64,000 bases of DNA, taken from positions 310,001 to 374,000 of the IMG/VR virus record IMGVR_UViG_3300023174_000033; one strand, written 5' to 3'. Each line of letters opens with the position of its first letter. Within the stretch, counting starts at the first letter, position 1. This DNA is from a virus. The position numbers were made by a program, and so were the translations under genes. Under the pieces are notes generated by a model. It searched no databases and was not told the origin of the DNA. It worked only from the letters and a program-made list of their open reading frames with translations. Positions 26,901 through 34,406 of this stretch are shown one piece after another.

Positions 26901-28444
26901 GATTTTATTCCAAAGAGTTTCTTGCCCAATTGAAAGAATTAACAGATTACCTAGACCAAATCAGACAAGTTAAAGACCAACCAAAAGATGTTAGAGATGA
27001 GGCTTTTGATAGAATGGAAGCTTTTTGGAAAACATCATTACTTGAAAAGTATGTATACATCCCCAAAGGATTTCCGAATGTGCCACCCTCATTTGTTTTT
27101 GATGGAGCTGCAGTTTTAAAATTATTTGGAAGTGCTCCTATATTACAAGGACTACCGAGTTTAACTTTTGGAATTGAAAGTAACTTGGGTTCACTACTTA
27201 CACCAACTCCAAAAGTCCCATTCAAATTAATTTTTGAATTTAGTGGGTTCAAACAAGGAGGATTCAGTAGTCTTGATAAGGCGAAAAATGATACTGCTGA
27301 CAATTATAATCAACAGATTTTAACTAGTTCAATATTTAATTCCAAATTTGATCCGGCTCTTGCTGTTAAAAATCAAATTGTAACAAATGTTGCCGGTCAA
27401 ACTCATGTGCAAGAAGTATCGGTTGTTTATTCAACTGGTGTTTTCAGACCAGATTATCAATATACTTACACACTAGTAACCGAAGAAGTTTTAGATTTGA
27501 TAGCAAAGGCAACACAACTAGAATCAGCTGGTGATGAAGAATCACTCCGTTTAGCACAACGTTTGTTAGAGGAAGCCAGTAGAAAAGATCCAGACAATGA
27601 GTTTATAAAACAAAAGATTAAGGCAAATCAAAAATATCAGAGATCAATTTCTAGCCATCCACTTTTTGATTTTATATTGAACATTGTGGCTTTACCCTTG
27701 AAAGTAGTCATTGGTATTATAAAATTTATCTTGAATTTCTTTAAAAGTCTAACTAATCCATTCAAATTGCCAAGCGCTATTGTTAACTTCTTGTCATTCA
27801 AATGGATACTAGATTTTTTTAGTCCAATTAGTCCTAATAGTATGTTTGCTATGGCAGGACTGCTAATTGATTTGGAAACACTTTTTACTGTTTGGTTGCC
27901 ATCCATAAGTCTTGGTATAAAATTTGAATTTGACATGAATGATATTGTAAAACTGCCTTGGGCAACTTTACCAACATATACATTACCACAAATGAAAGAT
28001 TTATTATTTGGAATGGGATTGAGTGGACCTAAAAAATTTAAATTTCCATTTTTCGGATTGATAACTATGATACTTTGTTTGATTGAATCAATAATAAATT
28101 CAGTTATTGATTTGATTTGGTCAATATTTGGTTTAATTGATCCAGAGTCTGGTAGATGGATTATTTTGGAACCACCATATTTGAAATTATGTAGAAGCGC
28201 AAATGCAAACAATCAATTCACGGTGAAGGATATGGCGGATATATTTTCTGGAAATTTTGTTCCACCAAAGCCATCGGAAGACGGTGCTAGATCTGGGACA
28301 GCTTCAAATCCAGCAACACCATCTTATAATTTTATTTACGATATAACTACATCAGACGGTAGAAACTTGAAAGAATTAAATCAAACACAGCTTGATCAGT
28401 GGGTGGAAGAAAATAAAGATTTAGATTTCAATTTTAACTTTTAA
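23951..28444 (+). CDS. Giant virion-like protein with internal duplication and hydrophobic segments
   Basis: 1497 residues. Two copies of a VVYSTGxFRxDYQYTY block lie at about residues 248 and 1156, pointing to an internal duplication. Three long hydrophobic or amphipathic stretches occur near the C-terminus: about 935-975 (FIKLVIKIFAKLFPAIQQL), 1240-1290 (VVIGIIKFILNFF) and 1365-1392 (FFGLITMILCLIESII). A Gly-rich linker (GGGVRGSRRGGGGS) precedes the first. I recognise no named family. Size and hydrophobic segments would fit a tape-measure or membrane-penetrating tail protein, or an ejected protein, but a baseplate role is equally open. The shadow frames inside it are not genes. Confidence 0.6.
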   Translation: MGFAFSIPPYPDFFSTTPNKMPILFVPNIKFIKKFINGDLGIAKKLKSTAYMTILQSIPSVVADIKPKSFDGEKDALKVFTKSQKDVLDMFLKISKANIGENIDQNFVDGVFKPPSSIGFNGIPGDLGGFESLERAMIQSIFETKKPYFEIAKIVIDHFVDIEDIIAVILGVIMSSKKPRGNPRALGYQGTQDGGGAGAGMNNLGQFAKKRGPKNKLSDNAITADNIPTAPLPTSQPNYPGVYSTFTQSVVYSTGDFRSDYQYTYIYNDIIEDEFELKPGTVSTAIDEDSDDDKDETIILGVYDSEWLPVSAQEINDVIPWVKAKYILGNEWPLIKSGQDYDYVYEGFVNVPNIGSYKLQEYTGTDGRPSEYNYGVGVVPIDWRIKRYKEEGPSVVVNIPDQDSQVKYYKDGFPVIAYNNSKLNTTFEFFKNYYLEYADQKITSGIGQNAGTIEDDDGQQVDIREYSRKRFNEMFSDFSNGGMLSTDFEGLLENNFLYLSKDNTDGLQNKDKFGRLTFPLKPVKINGVWYSPEKDYDMKILKVDSTTNITYAENVDNPEKTAVIKRFIRKALEISTPEGQSFGYFIKKDNNETLVVTDQTTLKVDWLLGEPPQKFKVIELEDFAESSNTFTVAENSEFPVEVIDTKIPQEFLDGTTLSPISTDTEAKDKWYFAPFNDSYKLSKDEFRRELSQSVGFKPNSGTWSYDVKYNSAELTTAQILVTSTDIPDNIKNLTGGEVKLLQFKFFDKIGFMIGDNSVDSKGFARNKFTFFCLYKGKPFVNIIPSENQINIISYDINDNLATILSSQTPPNLIRVEDTSTGTAKARIISKVNVTNPQLQTNKPIGKTPYGSPNPNPEPKEATRQSVEQVFRYQRTIDDTKTYYVIEAILKSKNLNALLSEAENEENVKGGGVRGSRRGGGGSYGKFDIFKVVTKFIKLVIKIFAKLFPAIQQLITLITNPIKFITDIIIAKLGDDFGAEAPKFGFYSKEFLAQLKELTDYLDQIRQVKDQPKDVRDEAFDRMEAFWKTSLLEKYVYIPKGFPNVPPSFVFDGAAVLKLFGSAPILQGLPSLTFGIESNLGSLLTPTPKVPFKLIFEFSGFKQGGFSSLDKAKNDTADNYNQQILTSSIFNSKFDPALAVKNQIVTNVAGQTHVQEVSVVYSTGVFRPDYQYTYTLVTEEVLDLIAKATQLESAGDEESLRLAQRLLEEASRKDPDNEFIKQKIKANQKYQRSISSHPLFDFILNIVALPLKVVIGIIKFILNFFKSLTNPFKLPSAIVNFLSFKWILDFFSPISPNSMFAMAGLLIDLETLFTVWLPSISLGIKFEFDMNDIVKLPWATLPTYTLPQMKDLLFGMGLSGPKKFKFPFFGLITMILCLIESIINSVIDLIWSIFGLIDPESGRWIILEPPYLKLCRSANANNQFTVKDMADIFSGNFVPPKPSEDGARSGTASNPATPSYNFIYDITTSDGRNLKELNQTQLDQWVEENKDLDFNFNF

Positions 28445-28477
28445 TCTGAAAGAAATATAATCTAAAAATCAAAAGTC

Positions 28478-28723
28478 ATGGGTAAAGTAAGAACAAAAAA
28501 AGAACACAAAAAAAGAGTAGCAAAGAGAAATAATATTCTGAATCAAGAAAGAAAAAGATTTGAGAAGGATCAAAAAAATTTCATACTAAAATTGATTGAA
28601 GAGGAAAAAAATAAAGGTCTCTTTGACAATCAGCCAATTTCACACGAACAATTATTTCCATCAAACGATGTGCCTTCATTAATTCAACCAGAAGTTGGTT
28701 CATTTAATGGTCCTCGGATTTGA
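28478..28723 (+). CDS. Small basic hypothetical protein
   Basis: 81 residues. The first 45 are Lys/Arg-rich and helical (GKVRTKKEHKKRVAKRNN), the rest neutral. It may bind nucleic acid. It follows the giant gene by 33 nt and overlaps the convergent 52-residue ORF by 24 nt. Confidence 0.55.
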   Translation: MGKVRTKKEHKKRVAKRNNILNQERKRFEKDQKNFILKLIEEEKNKGLFDNQPISHEQLFPSNDVPSLIQPEVGSFNGPRI

Positions 28724-28858
28724 TATCCTATCTGTTAAAGCCTCATTGATTTTTGAGTGAAAATATTTTTTCACCAAATTAAATCTTTCAGGATCGTCTT
28801 TAACCATAGCTAACATCTTTCCAGCGAAGAGGATATCTTCTTTTTGGGATTTTGTCAT
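28700..28858 (-). CDS. Very small hypothetical protein
   Basis: 52 residues, starting MTKSQKEDILFAGKMLAMV and ending NPRTIK; helical and charged. It fills the gap between 28723 and 28898, with an ATG at 28858 and a TGA overlapping the end of the convergent gene. The amino-acid composition is natural, which supports coding, but there is no homologue I can name. Confidence 0.5.
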   Translation of the reverse strand: MTKSQKEDILFAGKMLAMVKDDPERFNLVKKYFHSKINEALTDRISNPRTIK

Positions 28859-28897
28859 CTTTTAAAACATTTTTCTTAACCATATATATAAAAAAAT

Positions 28898-29968
28898 ATG
28901 AAAAAAACTTTAAATATAAATATCAACAAAGATGACCAAAATATAAATGATTATCTCATATGTTGGTCTGAATTGGACGAGAGACCAAATAAAATCTCTA
29001 TATTCCATAGTATTGATTCAAAAAAATTTAATGATATTATTGATCCAAAATCAATAAAATATAAAACTATTACTTCAGAAATCTATCCATCTTTTGGAGA
29101 CACTCTGGAAAATAGAAAATGCTTAATAAAATTGGATAATGATGTTTTCATTAGCTATGTGGTATACGACCATCGGTCCGAGGATGGTTTTGTAGGAGAT
29201 ATTATAATTTACTTTCTCTCAAAATCTAAAGACTTCGTTGAAGATATTGTCTTACAAATTGAATCAAGCTTTGATGATGTTATAGATGAAGGTGAAGAAC
29301 ATTCCTTTTTTTGTTTGGGATTGGATAATACAGGTTTTGAAATATTACCAATCAATTATCTAGAAGCTGACTATGAAAATATTGATTTATACTTCAATGA
29401 TCAAGTTTTAAAATCTGCAAAAAAATTAACTAATAGGATAAACGAAAAATCAAAAGGGTTATCCATAATTTATGGGGAAGTAGGAACTGGTAAATCCACA
29501 TTAGCATCCTATATCTCGAAAAATTTGGAAAAGAGAGTAGTATTCATACCATCTACTATGGTTGAGACAACAATTAATTCCTTTGATTTCAGAAGTTTCC
29601 TGTCAAAAAATAAAAATATTGTTTTGATTATAGATGATTGTGAAAGTTTTACAACCGATGTTGTTATCAAAACAAATAATTTTGTAAAAAATTTAGTTCA
29701 GATTGTTGATGGTATTGATTCAGATAATTTTCATTCACAGATACTTCTGATTTTCAATTTATCTGAACAAGATGAAATAGATGAAAATTTTATTGAATGT
29801 AATAATTTATTAGACATTATAAATGTTGGTGAATTGAATCTTGAAAAATCAAAAGAATTGTCAAAACTTCTAAAAAATAGAAAAAAAATAAAAAAAGAAA
29901 CAAAGCTTATTGATATTCTACAAAAGAAAAGAAGATTTGATAAAGAAAAATCATTTGGATTTGAATAA
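28898..29968 (+). CDS. P-loop ATPase, AAA-like
   Basis: 356 residues. An N-terminal domain of about 185 residues is followed by a Walker A motif IIYGEVGTGKSTLASYI at about 189-205 and a Walker B motif NIVLIIDDCES at about 242-252. LLIFNLSEQDE may be sensor 1. The Lys/Arg-rich C-terminus has no zinc finger. It looks like a AAA+ ATPase that handles another protein or nucleic acid, but the partner is unknown. It leads an operon with a small coiled-coil protein (29983) and a membrane coiled-coil protein (30299). Confidence 0.7.
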   Translation: MKKTLNININKDDQNINDYLICWSELDERPNKISIFHSIDSKKFNDIIDPKSIKYKTITSEIYPSFGDTLENRKCLIKLDNDVFISYVVYDHRSEDGFVGDIIIYFLSKSKDFVEDIVLQIESSFDDVIDEGEEHSFFCLGLDNTGFEILPINYLEADYENIDLYFNDQVLKSAKKLTNRINEKSKGLSIIYGEVGTGKSTLASYISKNLEKRVVFIPSTMVETTINSFDFRSFLSKNKNIVLIIDDCESFTTDVVIKTNNFVKNLVQIVDGIDSDNFHSQILLIFNLSEQDEIDENFIECNNLLDIINVGELNLEKSKELSKLLKNRKKIKKETKLIDILQKKRRFDKEKSFGFE

Positions 29969-29982
29969 AATTTATTTTTAAT

Positions 29983-30312
29983 GTGAAAACTTATAACGAT
30001 GAAGATTTACTTGATTTTTTGATGACCTCTGAATTTGATGAGGTTTTTAGTCCAGATGATTATAAATTTTTTCTAAAAAAATTTAGAAACTTTTATAGAG
30101 TTGTAGCAAATAGTATTGATTTTCAAAAAGATAGAATGTCACAGGCAATTTCAGAAAAGGAAGAAATGTCTAAAAATTTAAACATCAAAATTGAAGAATT
30201 CAATAATGAAAAGTCAATTTTAATAAATAAAATAAATAATATTCTATCAAGAAAGTTAACACTAAAAGAGAGGTTATTAGGAAAAATTATAGAAAAAAAT
30301 GAAGATAAGTGA
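29983..30312 (+). CDS. Small coiled-coil protein
   Basis: 109 residues from a GTG at 29983; the overlapping ATG at 29981 runs at once into TGA. It begins with M/V-KTYNDEDLLDFL, similar to the MKTY start of T4 internal proteins. Residues of about 45-85 form a coiled coil. The 3' end overlaps the membrane protein gene by 14 nt, so the two are coupled. Confidence 0.55.
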   Translation: MKTYNDEDLLDFLMTSEFDEVFSPDDYKFFLKKFRNFYRVVANSIDFQKDRMSQAISEKEEMSKNLNIKIEEFNNEKSILINKINNILSRKLTLKERLLGKIIEKNEDK

Positions 30313-31426
30313 ATTTAAAAAATTAGAAGAATCTGTTAAAGAACAAGACTTCAATAAAAGTTTCAAGAACATCAATAGAGTGATGTTTATGTTGTCCATA
30401 TTTGGGCATTTTGCATCAATTTTTCTCGCTTATTTTCTAATATCAAAAATATTAGCAGGGGCCATAACTGATAATCCTGTACTCGTAGGAATAGCATCTA
30501 TAATTTTATTGGGAGGTTTGGAATTATTGAAGAGGGAAATATTTGATAAATTTTCCCTCCAACAGATTAAATATAAAAGTGTCACAAAACCAGATGTGCT
30601 ACCATTAATGATAGTTAGTATGGTTATTGTTTCAATATCATTCTACGCCTCAATAAAAGGTGCTCAAGAATTTTCATCAAAGTCCAAAGAAATTGATGTG
30701 AACATTGAATCAAAAGTTCAAAGTTATGAGGATAGTCTTAGATTAAACGAAAAGAATGAATTAGTTAAATTAAAATCAAGAATTGATGCAATTGATACTA
30801 AAATTGATGAAAAGGATAAAGAACAAACAGAACTTCAAAACGCACCAGACCTTAATAGACAGGGTAAAACAAGAATAAAAGATTTGAGGACTCAAGTTAA
30901 AGATTTGAACATTGAAAAAACATCACTAAAAGTAGAAATTGACTCGCTAGAAAAGAAAACAGAAAGGAAAATTCTTGTGTTCAAGAAACAAGAAGAGTTG
31001 AAAGGAACAGAGAAAAAGGCTGAAAATAAAGATAATTCATTCTTTTTTGTTATAATATCCACTCTTATTGAATTAGTTATATTATTTGGTGTTTATTTTA
31101 ATGAGTATTTCAAATTCAGATCTTATTCAGATTTCAAATCTAAAATTGAAAAAGATGAAAATTTCCAAAAATGGCACAATTACAATAATTTATTAGATAT
31201 AATCTACAATAGTGATACAAAAATGAATGATAAGATACCCAGTATGAAAGTAATCGGTGATTTATGTAAAGTTAATGGGACAATTTTCCTTACTAAAGAC
31301 CTGACCACTGCCTTCAAATTATTCGGCACTCTTGGTATTATTAGAACTGGTGGTAGTACAAAATACATTTCCAAGTCAAAAGATTCGGCTATTGAATTAC
31401 TTAAAAGACATTTCAACGTAGAATAA
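30299..31426 (+). CDS. Membrane protein with periplasmic or cytoplasmic coiled coil
   Basis: 375 residues. Three hydrophobic helices lie near the N-terminus (MFMLSIFGHFASIFLAYFLI, LVGIASIILLGGLELL, LPLMIVSMVIVSISFYASI) and one later at about 255-275 (FFFVIISTLIELVILFGVYF). A coiled coil of about 100 residues separates them. The C-terminal domain contains a winged-helix-like IPSMKVIGDLCKVNG. It follows the AAA-like ATPase and a small coiled-coil protein in an overlapping operon, so the three may form one membrane-linked complex. No family is recognised. Confidence 0.6.
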   Translation: MKISEFKKLEESVKEQDFNKSFKNINRVMFMLSIFGHFASIFLAYFLISKILAGAITDNPVLVGIASIILLGGLELLKREIFDKFSLQQIKYKSVTKPDVLPLMIVSMVIVSISFYASIKGAQEFSSKSKEIDVNIESKVQSYEDSLRLNEKNELVKLKSRIDAIDTKIDEKDKEQTELQNAPDLNRQGKTRIKDLRTQVKDLNIEKTSLKVEIDSLEKKTERKILVFKKQEELKGTEKKAENKDNSFFFVIISTLIELVILFGVYFNEYFKFRSYSDFKSKIEKDENFQKWHNYNNLLDIIYNSDTKMNDKIPSMKVIGDLCKVNGTIFLTKDLTTAFKLFGTLGIIRTGGSTKYISKSKDSAIELLKRHFNVE

Positions 31427-31478
31427 ACCAAGGGAAATTTGAAATTTTCATATATAATTAAAAAATAAGTTTTTAGTT

Positions 31479-31709
31479 ATGACTACGGAAAATATAGAAC
31501 TTGTTGACAAGTATGATCAACTACTTAAAATTCTCACAGAAGAAGTTGAAGTAGATGGTAAAAAAGTCAAATTGAAAGACGATTTTGAAAAGTTTTTCAT
31601 CAAATCAAATAAAACTGCGGGTGTGAGAATTAGAAAAATTATGCAGATTTTGAGGAAAAACGCTGAAGATATTCGGATTGATGTGCAAAATCATAAAAAA
31701 ACAATTTGA
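31479..31709 (+). CDS. Histone H1-like (Hc1-type) DNA-binding protein
   Basis: 76 residues. The core DFEKFFIKSNKTAGVRIRK, then MQILRKNAEDIR and a basic end match the Bacteroidota H1-like proteins, which carry FEKFxxKxNxxAGxRxRKxMQxLxxxAxxIR. These small proteins bind and condense DNA. In a phage it could compact the genome, displace host nucleoid proteins or alter transcription. It has no long Lys/Ala tail of the kind seen in chlamydial Hc1. The gene is monocistronic with a strong terminator. Confidence 0.75.
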   Translation: MTTENIELVDKYDQLLKILTEEVEVDGKKVKLKDDFEKFFIKSNKTAGVRIRKIMQILRKNAEDIRIDVQNHKKTI

Positions 31710-31718
31710 AAAAAAAAT

Positions 31719-31749
31719 AAATTCCACATATTTTTGTGGAATTTTTTTT
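31719..31749 (+). terminator. Terminator after histone-like gene
   Basis: AAATTCCACA and TGTGGAATTT form a 10-bp stem followed by a T run. Confidence 0.88.
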
Positions 31750-31759
31750 AATATATAAA
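31750..31759 (+). promoter_or_regulatory. AATATATAAA upstream element, close type
   Basis: The octamer part ends four nt before the ATG at 31762, immediately after the preceding terminator. A separate promoter is therefore needed here, which supports the role of the element. Confidence 0.6.
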
Positions 31760-31761
31760 CC

Positions 31762-32379
31762 ATGGAAAAATTTAGTAATATCACTAATCAAAAAATTAAT
31801 CAAGTTCCTCAATTAATTGAGGATAAAGATATAGTCAAATTACAAGCTATAAAGGCAGGTATTACAAAGTTAATGGATAACTACCTAACCATCAGGTCTT
31901 ACGGCGGAGCTAAAACAGAACAATTGATGAGCTCCGTGAAGATAAGTGGAAAAGAATTATTTATTGAAGCCCTTATTGACTTTATAAATGATAAGTCTAT
32001 TCAAGATCAAATTGAAACTTTGGAATCAATTAAAAGTCAGACAAGAGATTGGCAATCAATTGATGGTAAAATAACTGAATTAAGTAATATAATAACAGAG
32101 GAAGTAGAATTTAATAAAAATTCAAAACAAATAAGTAAAATTAAAACCCTAATTGATACTTATGGTGATGATGAAAGATTTGAAACTATTTTAGAAGCGT
32201 TAGTAAATAGAACAAAGACTAGTGAAGAAGCCGAGACATTATCATTTGTAGCAAGTAAAATGACTAAAAATTTTAAATACCTAGAGTACTCTAAAAGCCA
32301 ATTGAGATTGATATCTGAAAAGTTTTACCAAAAATCAAAAGAACTTAATTTTAGAGAACATGGAACTGGTCAAAGATAA
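31762..32379 (+). CDS. Hypothetical helical protein
   Basis: 205 residues, acidic and helical throughout, without known motif. It starts MEKFSNITNQKINQ. It overlaps the next gene by 20 nt, suggesting translational coupling. Isolated by a terminator on its 5' side, it begins a new two-gene unit. Confidence 0.55.
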   Translation: MEKFSNITNQKINQVPQLIEDKDIVKLQAIKAGITKLMDNYLTIRSYGGAKTEQLMSSVKISGKELFIEALIDFINDKSIQDQIETLESIKSQTRDWQSIDGKITELSNIITEEVEFNKNSKQISKIKTLIDTYGDDERFETILEALVNRTKTSEEAETLSFVASKMTKNFKYLEYSKSQLRLISEKFYQKSKELNFREHGTGQR

Positions 32380-33127
32380 AACCTCATTCGTAGAAGAAAT
32401 AACAAAGTTAACCTCTTTGAACGAATTCATTGAGACCATCTTTGTTGATGAACCAAAAGGAACCTTATCATTTTCCAAAACAATTGCTACTGAAAATGGA
32501 ATTAAAAATCTGAATAAGGAAATTGATTATAAACTTAAATCCACAAGACTTACAATTAAATCCTGTAAGTTATTTGAAGGTAAAATAATGATTTCTGATC
32601 TTATCAAAGAAGATAATACAATTGGAATTGGAAAGTCAAAATGTGAGTGTATCACAAAGAATGTTGGAAATATGTTCTCATTGGAATTCTCTAATTTTAC
32701 AGATTTGAATATCCAAACCTTTAATTTATTTAAACAAAACATAATAAAGAAAGTTTTCAATCCAAACACTGAAGAGAAGTTATATAAGAAGATTATTGGA
32801 ATGTCCGAGGGTAAAAGTTGGATTTTGATTCCAGAAAATTTAACTTATCTTTTTGAAAATAGGGAAAATTTCACAAAAATGGATAAAATCCAAAGGAAAT
32901 TAATATTTCCAATTGGAAAACTAGGTGAGACAATAATTTATGTTAATTCGGAAGAGGTCTTGAAGGTTTATTTTGGGAATTATGATTCAATAACATTGAT
33001 TTTAGGTAAGGAATTGAAAATTGAAAATATCAAATCAATACAGGAACATTATCAAGACGTGACGAGGATAACAATTGATTATCAATTCATTCAGAATGAA
33101 CAGATAAGTTGTTTACAAATCTCCTAA
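32360..33127 (+). CDS. Hypothetical protein with weak capsid-like segment
   Basis: 255 residues, mixed alpha/beta. The C-terminal third has SWILIPENLTYLFE, then FPIGKLGETIIYVNSEE and FGNYDSITLILGKEL. This order (W-I-x-x-P, G-x-L, x-x-Y-V, G-x-x) resembles the end of HK97-fold capsid proteins such as T4 gp23 relatives, but the protein is short and the likeness weak. It may be a small vertex or decoration-related protein. The 3' end overlaps the convergent gene by 15 nt. Confidence 0.5.
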   Translation: MELVKDKTSFVEEITKLTSLNEFIETIFVDEPKGTLSFSKTIATENGIKNLNKEIDYKLKSTRLTIKSCKLFEGKIMISDLIKEDNTIGIGKSKCECITKNVGNMFSLEFSNFTDLNIQTFNLFKQNIIKKVFNPNTEEKLYKKIIGMSEGKSWILIPENLTYLFENRENFTKMDKIQRKLIFPIGKLGETIIYVNSEEVLKVYFGNYDSITLILGKELKIENIKSIQEHYQDVTRITIDYQFIQNEQISCLQIS

Positions 33128-33994
33128 TATTTGTAACAAAGCGTCTTCTCTTAAATTACTTACTGTTTCAAACAATCTATAAGGATAAGACCTTCTAGTA
33201 CCCACATCGTTTGTTATTTGAACTTGTAGCCTACCTGATACAATTTCCTTGTCTAAAACCTCATATACTTTACCAAAAGTCAAAGCACCATAGTAGTCAG
33301 TATTTTCAATAAGTTTCACAGATTCACCTTTTTCAATATTAACTAATTTCTTTTTTAACTCTTCTGTCAAGAATTTAGATACGTGTTCAACATTGAGTCT
33401 TTTAAAGTCATGTGGTGAGTTTTGCAACTTTTCAACCATAAAATTTATTAGATCATAAGTCAGACCTAATTCTTTTTTCAAAGAAATATCAATTTCAGCT
33501 AGAGGTGATCGATAATAATCAGAGATTCTATAATGGTCCAAAACATCAATCTCATTTTGAATGCAAAAGTTTGCAATAATCGGAGCAGACATTACAAAAT
33601 TATCATTGTATCTAACCCCACCCCTTCTTCTTCTATTACCTGAATACAAATCCCACTTGGGTGAATTTATAAATTTAGCAAATGAAATTTTACCCTTTGA
33701 TTTTAAAATCTTCTTTACAGTTTCATCAGTGGCGTTTTTCATTAAAACTTCCTTGAACTGTGGTATCTTAATTTTATTTTTATAAAATATTTGTTGTCCA
33801 CTTTTTATAGCATATCTTTCAAAGTCAAGAAAATTTATATAAGAATGTAAACCATATGATTTTGCTTCATCCCACAATTGTTTCAAAATATTATGGTCAT
33901 CATACTTACAATAGTCTGATAAGATAGAAAAATCTTTTTTGGCTTGTTCAACCCTTTCAATATTTAATTGTATTATTTCTGATTTTATAACCAT
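33113..33994 (-). CDS. Hypothetical protein
   Basis: 293 residues, soluble. There is a basic patch, GNRRRRGGVRYND, at about 119-131, and a C-terminal domain with YYGALTFGKVYEVLDKEI, which looks like a small beta-barrel found in phage proteins. No family is recognised. It is followed by no other minus-strand gene and converges with 32360-33127. Confidence 0.55.
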   Translation of the reverse strand: MVIKSEIIQLNIERVEQAKKDFSILSDYCKYDDHNILKQLWDEAKSYGLHSYINFLDFERYAIKSGQQIFYKNKIKIPQFKEVLMKNATDETVKKILKSKGKISFAKFINSPKWDLYSGNRRRRGGVRYNDNFVMSAPIIANFCIQNEIDVLDHYRISDYYRSPLAEIDISLKKELGLTYDLINFMVEKLQNSPHDFKRLNVEHVSKFLTEELKKKLVNIEKGESVKLIENTDYYGALTFGKVYEVLDKEIVSGRLQVQITNDVGTRRSYPYRLFETVSNLREDALLQILGDL

Positions 33995-34041
33995 AAGGCA
34001 AATATAAACTTAATAGGAAAGATTTCCAAACCTTAATAAAT

Positions 34042-34049
34042 AATATATA
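34042..34049 (+). promoter_or_regulatory. AATATATA upstream element
   Basis: 24 nt before the ATG at 34074, start of the amidoligase operon. Confidence 0.45.
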
Positions 34050-34073
34050 TCTAATAAATAAAAATTTTGAGAT

Positions 34074-34406
34074 ATGGAAAAATTCACCCAAGTAGTAGAG
34101 GCTAAAAGGTTTATGCCAGACCCAAGTGTACTTAAAATGTATGCCTCCTTCATTATTCCCCTTTATGTTATTGGGAAATTAAAATGTGATGAAAAGTTGT
34201 TAGACGAGTATTTGGAATTAAATAAATCAGCTAATAAATATAAAAACGTCAGTGTAGTTTGTGATTTAGAAATAAACGCAATAAAAAACATCATTGAAAA
34301 CCCACTTTCAATAAGTGGATTCGCAAATTTAAAACAAGATATTAAACAAAAATTCCCTAAATTACAAAGTTTTTTAAGGAAATATTTACAATCTGACCTT
34401 GATTAA
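34074..34406 (+). CDS. Small protein coupled to the amidoligase gene
   Basis: 110 residues, helical, beginning MEKFTQVVEAKRF. It contains a hydrophobic stretch, MYASFIIPLYVIGKL, too polar overall for certain membrane insertion. No family is recognised. Its stop codon overlaps the start of the amidoligase gene (34406), so the products are made together; it could be a partner or substrate of the ligase. Confidence 0.55.
   Translation: MEKFTQVVEAKRFMPDPSVLKMYASFIIPLYVIGKLKCDEKLLDEYLELNKSANKYKNVSVVCDLEINAIKNIIENPLSISGFANLKQDIKQKFPKLQSFLRKYLQSDLD

Noticed and set aside
32360-33127. Naming this gene as a capsid protein
   Set aside because: Only three short blocks resemble the end of HK97-fold capsids and the protein is too short; left as hypothetical.
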